Source of the DNA: Paragonimus westermani
Taxonomy: Eukaryota; Platyhelminthes; Trematoda; Plagiorchiida; Troglotrematidae
Assembly: GCA_008508345.1 (NCBI GenBank)
Contig: QNGE01000418.1
Location: 1 to 64,000 of the forward strand
Direction of reading: 5' to 3'
DNA: 64,000 bases
Shown here one piece after another: positions 36,523 to 44,438 of the stretch. The notes beneath the pieces were generated by a model. It saw only the letters and a list, made by a program, of their open reading frames with translations. It had not been told where the DNA came from and ran no database searches. Numbering within the stretch: the stretch's first letter is position 1; each line of letters starts with the position of its first letter. Both the position numbers and the translations under genes were made by a program.

Positions 36523-36693
36523 TACGCAATAGTAATCGGAAGTGTCCTTAACTCAAACCCAGAGTTAATTTTCACGCAGTAGCAATAACGCAGGGCGCTA
36601 GACAGCGGAGTCGTAATATACTCAGTATTTGTATAAAGTATTTATCCATGCAGTGAAACAACAATTGCATACAATGTTCACTTGTGAATTACA
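36523..36693 (-). repeat. LTR, 3' copy of the gag-only element
   Basis: 171 bp aligning without gaps to 38081-38251. I counted 41 mismatches by eye, so about 76% identity. Read on minus it begins TGTAATTCAC; the far end (plus TACGC) has lost the canonical terminal dinucleotide. Just inside lies a G-rich stretch (minus GGCGGATGTGGTGG) in the polypurine-tract position. Confidence 0.7.
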
Positions 36694-36909
36694 ACCACCA
36701 CATCCGCCGCAGTTCAAATGAAGGCCCGGTTTGCCGTAGTGATGACGTTGTCTCTTCTTCAAACACTCAGGAGCTCTTGTCTGCGTCGGCTAGATTTCAG
36801 ATACTTCCCCACTAAATAAATTCCACTCTGAAACAGACACAAAAACGGAGTTTACAACCTTAGAATATTCAACAGACTGAGAAGGAGGGCTCCAAAACCT
36901 TCATGTACT

Positions 36910-37110
36910 TCAGACCAATAGTAGTTGGGCCGGGATTAGTAAATAAAAAAAGCATGCATAAGTGACGAATTGGGTATCTGTGAGTGGGATTTTACATTTG
37001 CCGAAGGTAGGCAAAGCATGACCAATGATATCCCTGGTAGAGATGCTAGCAGGTCCCAAGGCAAAGAAGGTTTCAGCCGCTTCATGCATCCAACTGAAAT
37101 GAAAGATCAA
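36910..37110 (-). pseudogene. Probable protease C-terminal remnant
   Basis: 66-codon minus-strand frame continuing directly from the gag/protease frame. Position is the main argument; no diagnostic protease motif survives. Confidence 0.3.
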
Positions 37111-38033
37111 ACACTACCCTTGTAGACGATGAATGAATGTTTGGAACCACTGTTAGCAGTGAATAATTGTGTTATATGGTTGCTAGAACCAACAGAATTA
37201 ATAGGAACTGCAGTAAGAGCGATGGATCGAAAGTCAGAGGAGAAGCTTCGCTCTCCCAAGGAACTCTGGACTAAACGCACCTTCAAACTAGAACAGACAG
37301 CCTTAGTGTTGCTTGCCATGCCACATTTACAGCCTTTGGAATTGCGAAATGGGCGTGCGATTCGAGGCTGTTTGTGACCACCGGGCTTTAAAGTATCCCA
37401 GCGTTGGACAGAATTCGCATTAGAATGATGCGGTTCAACTTTTTGCTTCTCTTCCAAGTTGTCCTTTCTAACTGCGACTGTTGTTGGCATGTTTGCTCAC
37501 CAGCACTGCTGGCATTACGTAATACGGATGGTTCTTCATTCGCCGTGGCCTTCACAATCTGAAGTTGTTTGCACACATCTCTGTTGAGCTGGTAAGACGC
37601 CTCCTTCAGCAGCAACAACTTATGCTGAAGCCTAGGGGTACTGATTCCTGCAACTAAATGATCACCTAGCCGGATCTGCAGTTGATCACCGAAATCGCAC
37701 TTTGCTACCTGAGCTTGAAGTGTAAGACTAAACGCACAGACTTCTTGATTTACCCTCCTTATTGCAGTATGGAATTCCGCTATTTCCGCGATTTCAAAGT
37801 AACCATGCTTAACATGTTTGAGTAGTGGGTACTTGAAAGAATCTCACGAAAGTAGAAGAGGCGAATCCGGAAACGTCGGATTTCTAATCAAAGCCAGCTT
37901 GAGAAAATACGGTGTCTTCCATTCTCCTTTCATTTCTTCGCGAGCAATACACCTGATTTCGAAGCTTTCCAGACAATCTTCAATTTATCGTGAACTTGAG
38001 CGAATGTTCAGATTTTCCAAGTTGTAGAAATAC
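37107..38033 (-). pseudogene. Gypsy-type gag with degenerate zinc knuckle and protease start
   Basis: On minus, about 37990-37850 reads LESFEIRCIAREEMKGEWK ... YFLKLALI, an N-terminal gag block. After one stop, an open frame to 37388 gives FEIAEIAEFHTA, CDFGDQLQIRLGDHLVAGIS and HKLLLLKEASYQLNR, matching the gypsy gag pattern C-FG--L---LRD-LV-GI ... KLL ... L. The parallel frame 37107-37490 holds GGHKQPR, FRNSKGCKCGMASNTKAVC (decayed CCHC knuckle) and then ANSGSKHSFI, where the protease triad DTG has become NSG. Confidence 0.7.
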
Positions 38034-38080
38034 ATCATGCGAAATGTCTTGACCGTGATGTCAGTTATGGTAATCGGAAA

Positions 38081-38251
38081 TGCGCATTATTAATCGGAAA
38101 CGTACTTACCTCGAACCGGAAGCTATTTTCCACGTAGAAATAATAACGCAGCATGCTAGCCAGCGAAATCGTAAATTAATCAGTATTTGTGGAGCGTATT
38201 TGTTCATGCAGTAAAACAACAGTCGCATACAATGTTCGGCTGTGAACTGCA
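38081..38251 (-). repeat. LTR, 5' copy of the gag-only element
   Basis: 171 bp. Here both ends are canonical, TG...CA (plus strand TGCGCATT ... GAACTGCA). The divergence from the other copy indicates an old insertion. No obvious tRNA-complementary primer site follows it. Confidence 0.7.
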
Positions 38252-41149
38252 AGCCTTAGAAAATATTAGAAAATGAACGTACAAATTTGTTTGGCGATTT
38301 TTGTTCGATCAGGCAGTGCAGAAGGAGCTTGCGTGGTACAACCTATGCCGATCAAATGCCAACAAATTAAACGAAGACACCTGGACCAGTGAAACAACGT
38401 GTACATATCCCGTTAGATTGCGAACTTACGATGGAGTTTCTTACGGTGCGGTCGAACGCACCATTTGGTCGCCTAATACACTTGCGGGGAACTTTCTAAC
38501 GAGCGGACGACCGAATGACAGCAGTTTTACGCTCATTCACGTTATCATTCGATGCGTCTCATTTCGCGATGAATGTTACCGACATAATATCACATTGGCG
38601 ACTGTTCACGTCTTCACGCTTGTAGTCGTTGCACCACAAAACCACCTTGTGCTGCCTCTGACTTAACCGATGAGACTGAGAGTAAGTCAGTCAGGGAAAT
38701 AGCAGGCGGGAACCCGCTGCCGTACTGACTACTTTGATAACCGAAGTGCAATGAGTATACAAGCGACGTTTAAAGTAAAAATTCGCCGGATGCTTTCTCT
38801 AATATTGCAACCACGGACTTGATCTATACTCCCCAGAAGTGATATTAATTCATCACTAACTCCACCTCCTATACAGACTTCTAATTTTGGCGATTTTTAC
38901 AACTGTTTTTCCCGTTGAACTTTGTTGACATCGTTGTTTACTATCCGGAAAGTTGAAGTAATGTTGCACGGAAGCCGAAAAAATGCTGCTGTTCTTTCTT
39001 CAAGAAATCTCAGTCAAAAAGTATTCCGCATATATTTCATGAACTCCTATTGATAACCCATTAGGTTGTTAATTTACCACCTGCAAGTAGAATCTGGCGT
39101 TTATGCCGGGGAGAGAGCCCCTGGGGGACGGGCACGACAGGGGGCCGATTTGGTGGATGGCTTGTCTGAAGGCTACCTAGTTGATGCGTTTGAGGCTGCA
39201 AAGGCAGTTTTCCGGCGGCGGGTGGAAACTGTGAGAAGTCTCCTAAAATAGTGAATCACACAAGCCTTTGCCACCGTTCATTGATGAAAAGACTCCGTGT
39301 TTACCGCAACAGATTGTACAGAGAGTGCCCACAAGAACACGAATTTAAGGGCGGTGAATATTTTAGAAACGCAAGACGACGGCAGTTCAGCGACTATGCA
39401 GTTTGTCTTCAGTATGCGTAAATGACCTGCCAATCTGCAGGTGTGGTGCTACATGTAGAAAATAGCCTAGCCTGCCTCTTGAAGGAAGTCACTTGGCAGG
39501 CTATGCGGAAGGCCAAGGTCATGTTGCGTTTCTCATGCAACTGTGAATGCCTAATTAATTATTTATTTATTGTTATTAATATTATTAAAAGTTAGGTTTC
39601 ATGCAAACCACCCAGTTCATAGTCACGTAAGGAGGCCATGAGCTGGCGGTGAAACGCTCTAATATATCATATGCCTGTGAAACACATGTTACAATGCATG
39701 CCAAAAAGGCCTAATAGAGTGGTTATTCTTGAGACTGCGCCGATTCAAATAATGTACCTCGATCACTTAGAATCATCGACAGGCAGTGGGAACGGGCAAC
39801 CCACTACCTGCCGGAAACGTGGGATATGGACGCCGTTGATTGGTCTGTTAGCAGTGTGGCCGTTGGTCAATGATTAAACTAGTTGATACCTGTGGGGAAG
39901 TCAGTTTGGCCTCCCCGATTATGGGACTGGTCCGAGGAAGTGAGGGTGGTAGTTTCCAAGGCGATAATCGGGAAGTGAGGAAGTACCCGGCGGGTTGCTC
40001 GTGTGTCCAGTAAACTCGGAGGGTTGGCATATAAAGTGACAAAGAGCCCGATGCCGTACATCATGTTTCACGTTGGACCAACCAAGTCGACCTGCGACCT
40101 GACTTAGAGGTTTGCGCACTTCTGGGTGTGATAGGTTGCGTGGTTGTTAAAAGTGCCATTCACCGAGAGTGAGGCACTAAGTACCTGGGATGTAGTGTTG
40201 AGTTTCCGTGCACAGGTCGGTGAATTTCAAAGTATCCACGGACTTGCAGTCGGGCTGTTGCTATACAGTTATATTGCTATGCGAAGTCAATACGGTAGCA
40301 ATGGAAAACATGCGCGTTCGTGATAAAAACATCCAAGGCAACATTCGCGGGCTTAGAGACACAGCAAATATCATTGGTAAACCGGACTGTGTAGTCCGTC
40401 TGTCAGTGTTACCTAGATGACCGCCTGTCAGAGTAAGTTCGCAAGGTGTGGCTAGGAGGTTCAGGGTCCGTAAAGATGTTTGTGGCGCAGCCGTCGCTGT
40501 AGTTGGTTAAGATTGCAACCGGCACTATATGTAGTTAACGATTCTGTTGTAGCTGTTTCGCTAGGCTAAAGCAACTACTGGGACCTTGAAAATAGTCCGG
40601 ACATTAAAGAAGTTGTGCTACTGGGAGGAGCTTTTTGTAGCATGGACGCCCCGAAGCAACCACTCGAACAGATTCGGTACCATAGGAAACAGTATTAGGA
40701 GTGAGCTGATGGTTCTGATGGATTTATTCATTCCATTGCAGAAACTACCACCTATGGGGGCTCTATCTTGGTGGATTGGCAGCCTAAATAGAGCGCAACC
40801 AAAGAAAAAATCTGTGGAATATATTCAACAAGATCGAACTTCAGGAATAAGGCGTACTGTATGTTGCTGCCCGGATGATGGTGCGGTTGGTTCAAAATCA
40901 GTGCCGTCTTTAATGTGAAAAATGATTGGCTGGGAAAGCGAGCAATAACGCCAGATCGTACTGCTATGTGCACTATAAACTAGATCCATGTGTAGCGCTT
41001 GGACGTACGGAAAACTAGCAGGGCACTACTCTATGGACAAGGGGACGGAAAGCCGATGTTCTGCTTGATTTCTTTAGCTGAGCATAAGAACAACATAAGG
41101 GAAGTAAACATAAGGATGGAGGACGCCATCGTAAAGCAAGAGTAGATGG
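38252..41149. other. Unassigned DNA
   Basis: No recognised element. It contains an open frame of 121 codons at 38301-38666 (plus) without known motifs, the possible exon at 39066-39251, AT-rich microsatellite-like DNA at about 39551-39590, and overlapping minus-strand frames at 39848-40119 without recognisable function. Confidence 0.45.
39066..39251 (+). CDS. Possible terminal exon, unknown protein
   Basis: This GC-rich island in AT-richer DNA encodes GERAPGGRARQGADLVDG and then an amphipathic helix-like stretch (LVDAFEAAKAVFRRRVETV) before a TAG at 39249-39251. A possible splice acceptor (CACCTGCAAG, or ending GTAG a few bases later) precedes it. I recognise no family. It may be a last exon of a host gene, or chance. 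Confidence 0.2.
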   Translation: MLIYHLQVESGVYAGERAPGGRARQGADLVDGLSEGYLVDAFEAAKAVFRRRVETVRSLLK

Positions 41150-41432
41150 AGTACAGCTTCGGTGAACTTCCACTCGGTAAGGCGGTGGGACAGGGAAACT
41201 TTACCAGAAATACTCAAACCACTGACTGAGGCAAAGGCTGAACCACCTACTGACATCTTCAATAGGTCTTTTGAAAAAGTTCGCCTCTCGAAGGAATGGA
41301 GGCTGGTTGCAGTTGACCCTATCTAGACGGGGGTAACAAGGAGGAACACCTAACTACAGTCCGATGAGTCTTACCTTTGTGGTAAAGAAGGTCCCAGGAG
41401 TCATCAGAAATGAAATGCTGGTGCAGCTTGCA
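41150..41432 (+). mobile_element. CR1-like LINE RT fragment of a second family (CR1-c)
   Basis: Blocks read LPEILKPLTEAKAEPPTDIF and FNRSFEKVRLSKEWRLVAVD, then NYSPMSLTFVVKKVPGVIRN. This is the CR1 RT N-terminal block (P-LLK-LA--LA-PL--LFN-SL--G-LP--WK-A-V-PI ... NYRP-SLTSVV-K--E--I). It differs from CR1-a/CR1-d in the same block, so it is another family. Two stops lie in it. At about 41433 it runs directly into the linker of CR1-d. Confidence 0.65.
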
Positions 41433-41599
41433 ACCTTCCAAGAAGCAGACTTTAACGCACTAAGGAAGTTCTTGAGCACACTCAGCCTCACATCCGAATC
41501 AGTGAACTTGAACTACCTTTCCTTTAAAGCTGCCGTCCACGAAGCGAATGAGGCATCTTTCCTGGAAAACTATGGAAGTTCTCCTCTCGTACACCGCTT

Positions 41600-43411
41600 C
41601 CGCGGAACATACGCCGTCTTGCTGAAGTACGTTCTCGCCTATTCTCCAAGCAGAAGCTAACGGATAGGCCAGAGGATCTAGGGGCCTTTCGCTCTGTACG
41701 AAACAGGTGCAAGCAGGAAATCCGGCAACACACCCAACACGTACAGTCGAGAATCCTACAGGTAGCTCAAGAGAATAAAAATTTTCTTCTCAAGTATATA
41801 CGACGCCAGAGAAAAACTAAGCTCTCAGCGCTTTCTCTGCGGCTTCCCAACGGGGAAACCTCCTCCAACCACCAAGTGGTTTCCGAGATGTTCAGAAAAT
41901 ACTACTCATCGGTCTACAATGCGAATCTGTCAAACTGGCATCCAATTCTCCCGCGGAGACACTTCCAACACCCCATCCTGACAGCCGACTCTTCTGTTTC
42001 CGACGTTCAGGACCTCTTGCTTACGATCAATCCTTATAGTGCCATGGGACCAGACAAGATCCATCTCCGGATCCTCAAAGAAGCGGCCGTCGGTTTGGCG
42101 GTGCCTCGCTTTGATCTGTTTAAACAGACACTTCGGACAGGCACTCTTCCGGAGGCATGGAAAGAGGCTACTGTCTCACCTATATTTAAAACAGGCGATC
42201 AGCACTCTCCTACTAGTTATCGGCCGATCAGCCTTACCAGCATCCCATGCAAGATGATGGAGCGACCGTTAAAACGCACTATCTTTAAGTATATCTTCTC
42301 AAATAACCTAACAGAGGCCAAAGACAGTGGTCATATCTCGGATGCTATCTTCTTCGACTTTGCCAAAGCCTTCGGCCGTGTCCCACACGGTCCTCTGTTA
42401 CATAAACTAGAAGCCTATGGGATCCAAGAAGAAGTTCTCCGCTGGATAACCTCCTTTATTGGTAACAGGACTTTCAGAGTAAAAACCGGTTCAGGTCTTT
42501 CGTCTCCATCCCCAGTCTCTGTGGGAGTCCCTCAAGGATCAGTACTTGGTCCATTGTTGTTTCTTATTTACATCAATGACCGTCCCGAGTTGATCTTTAG
42601 CAACGCTCTCCTTTGTGCCGACGACTTAAAAATCTGGAACGCCCGTGGCGCCAATGCATTGCAGGTTGATCTTGATCGTATTAAGTGCTGGTCAGATGAT
42701 TGGAGTCTCCCTCTAAACGACAGTAAGTGTGCGCCCATGTCACTCGGAGGAGACTCCGGGAACCTATTCGTGATACATGGTGCACAAAGTGAAGTAGATG
42801 TCACGGAAGTAGATCTCAAAAAAGACCTAGGGACCTGGCTATCGTCTGGTTTGTCCTTCTCTTATCATCACCAGCTGGCCGCCGAAAGGGGTCTCATGAC
42901 TCTCAGGATGATCAAACGAACCTTCCCCCTGATTGACAAGCGCGTCTTTGATACGCTTTACAGAGTCTACATAAGATCATTGCTCGAGTATGCCAATCAA
43001 GTCGTCTACACCTGTTTGAAGTAGGACATACTCGCCATCGAACGTGTCCAGCGAGTGGCCACCAAAATGGTCACTGGCTTGCGGCGTCTATCCTACGAGT
43101 CTCGCCTTGAAATTCTCGCTCTTTATCCACTTGAGTTTCGAAGACTCCGAGGCGAATTAATTCTTACACACTTTCTCTTTGGCACAGGACTCGTGCAACA
43201 ATTCTTCACCCTAGTAAGTGATAACGGTCGAAGAGGTCACGACAAGAAGCTCTATAAGTTTCGACCTCTGACCTTCCTAAGACAACAGTTCTTCTCTTAT
43301 AGAGTTATCAACTACTGGAACGACCTACCATTAGAGATTGTTAGCTGCTCTTCTAAAGACCGTCTCAAAGTGTTATTGGATTCTCACCTACTAAATAAAC
43401 CGTTAAATTAA
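41600..43411 (+). pseudogene. CR1-d linker, reverse transcriptase and C-terminal domain
   Basis: The frame covers linker (RRLAEVRSRLFSKQKL, VVSEMFRKYYSSVY), RT N-terminal block (MGPDKIHLRILKEA, YRPISLTSIPCKMMER), motif A (AIFFDFAKAFGRVPH), motif B (SVGVPQGSVLGPLLFLIYIN) and motif C as CADD (family YADD). Thumb KKDLGTWLSSGLSF and the C-terminal block follow up to NKPLN and a stop. A TAG at 43022-43024 is the only stop in the RT half; the next codons continue in the same frame. About 25 codons are missing between FSNN and LTEAKD (near 42308) compared with CR1-a. The missing block, the Cys in motif C and the TAG make it non-functional. Confidence 0.85.
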
Positions 43412-43650
43412 TAATTTATCCTCTTTTGCTAGATTATTATTTTACCCTGTTATTGGTACTTTCTGTAATCCCCAAGAGCGGTGCTACACCCCGTTTTCAA
43501 TGACTGCCTTTCAGGTCAACAGAAAACCGCCGGACATCGAAACGAGCAAACTGACTGGATCCGGGTAAATTGGGCCCCCAGCCTCGCTGAAATCGCTGGA
43601 ATGTACCTGTGGATATATATACGTATATAATTATCGTTATACAAATGAGT
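43412..43650 (+). other. CR1-d 3' untranslated region
   Basis: Follows the stop codon. It is AT-rich at first and ends near an alternating TA/ATATACGT stretch (43612-43633) that could be the element's 3' simple repeat. The boundary is inferred. Confidence 0.45.
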
Positions 43651-43760
43651 GCAACTATATTTGTTCTCTGCCCATGTAAGTACATAATTTTTCTATATCA
43701 AGACATTCATCTAGTTGCTGTCAGTATGTACATATATTCTGGCAATAACTAATCCACCAA

Positions 43761-43918
43761 CCAATCAGAAACCTTGGCCGTTCAAATAAAAAATTTCCGG
43801 GTACGAAAGGAAACAAGCTCTTGCGAAACTCAGTGAAATTTTGAAATTGGCGCCAAACAGATTTTACTCACACTGTCATGCTCACAGAACGCTGGGCTTG
43901 AAAATGTTCCCTATAAAA
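43761..43918 (+). promoter_or_regulatory. Possible core promoter (CCAAT and TATA motifs)
   Basis: A CCAATCA motif lies at 43761-43767 and TATAAAA at 43912-43918, 270 bases before the preferred ATG of the KH-domain gene, in the short gap between the CR1-d 3' end and that gene. Spacing and order suit a eukaryotic promoter, but such motifs are common by chance in AT-rich DNA. The gene could also be trans-spliced, as some flatworm genes are. Confidence 0.3.
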
Positions 43919-44181
43919 CACAGTGCACATACTATTAGGTTCTATGCACAATTAAATATTTCAGTTCAGTTGATCCATTGATCCATCGAGTTCATCATTT
44001 GTACGCTACACTCTATCGGCTGTCAGCTGTTCGGTGTCAGCTGTACCTGCCGATCTGAAGCGGTATTTGAACGGCCACCAACGTTCAACACTTTCATGTA
44101 CAGATCAGAGAGACTCCTTTGTAAACGGTAAACAATCCTAGGTCCGTTAACTTTTATGGACACTGAAGTTAGTCCGGAGGA

Positions 44182-44432
44182 ATGCAGGAAGATGAACGAC
44201 GTGGTGAAAGAGAACCGGATAAACCAACACCGGTCGCCCATGCATATAGGAAGAGGAATGGTAATTATTCATCTATCCCACCGCATCTCTGTAGATGCTA
44301 TTCACATGAAAATACTGGTGCCCTCTGGGGCTGTTGGTGCAATAATAGGAAAGGGTGGTGAATCAATTGCTCAAGTCCAATGGGAAACAGGTGCTCGAAT
44401 AAAACTGTCCAAACCGAGTGATTTCTATCCAG
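44182..44432 (+). CDS. NOVA-type KH-domain RNA-binding protein, 5' end (two exons, partial)
   Basis: The only host protein recognised. Preferred model: exon 1 44182-44260, 34-bp intron, exon 2 44295-44432. The product starts [14 protein letters not shown], has a basic AYRKRND stretch, then KH1: [20 protein letters not shown] with the GKGG nucleic-acid loop, [16 protein letters not shown]. The SK--DFYPG ending is diagnostic of NOVA/Pasilla KH1, which binds YCAY-type RNA and regulates splicing in the nucleus. An in-frame TAG at 44170-44172 precedes the ATG. An alternative is an unspliced 99-codon frame from ATG 44156 that reaches the same KH frame. Odd: Trp where relatives have Lys in the VQ-ETG segment. 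The remaining KH domains are not found in the window. Confidence 0.75.
44261..44294 (+). other. Putative 34-bp intron
   Basis: Starts GTAATT and ends CATCTCTGTAG after a pyrimidine-leaning stretch. Removing it joins a frame that starts at 44182 to the KH1 frame and places a basic RKRN motif just before KH1, as NOVA proteins have a basic signal there. Introns of 30-40 bases near gene starts are known in flatworms. The unspliced frame is also open, so splicing is not forced. Confidence 0.55.
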
Positions 44433-44438
44433 GTAAAC
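44433..44438 (+). other. Splice donor after KH1 first half
   Basis: CCAG then GTAAAC directly after the FYP codons, splitting the following Gly codon (phase 1). Translation past this point reaches a stop at 44453 and loses all KH similarity, which supports a real exon end. Confidence 0.7.

Larger units (their letters stand above)
36523..38251 (-). mobile_element. Short LTR element carrying only gag and a protease remnant
   Basis: 1,729 bases bounded by two direct repeats of 171 bp. On the minus strand the interior reads gag (about 38030-37300) and then a protease remnant (about 37200-36910), directly followed by the second repeat. No RT, RNase H or integrase block fits, because only ~220 bases lie between the last protease-like frame and the repeat. 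This is either a gypsy element with pol deleted or a non-autonomous gag-type (TR-GAG-like) element. A clear target-site duplication was not found. Confidence 0.7.
41433..43650 (+). mobile_element. CR1-like LINE (CR1-d), 5'-truncated, best preserved copy
   Basis: The element enters in the linker after the endonuclease (FQEADFNALRKFLSTLSL) and continues through RT and C-terminal domain to a 3' untranslated part of roughly 230 bases. It is 5'-truncated, as most LINE copies are. One frameshift lies near 41560; from about 41600 the same frame is open to 43411 except for one TAG at 43022. It is related to CR1-a (3121-4355) and CR1-b (22640-23130). The 3' end is uncertain, near AT-rich repeats at 43610-43640. 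Confidence 0.85.

Noticed and set aside
39848..40119. Overlapping minus-strand frames considered as an integrase piece
   Set aside because: No HHCC or DDE pattern could be placed, and no neighbouring pol block exists.
42568..42819. Minus-strand 83-codon frame
   Set aside because: Antisense to the CR1-d RT motif C and thumb region.
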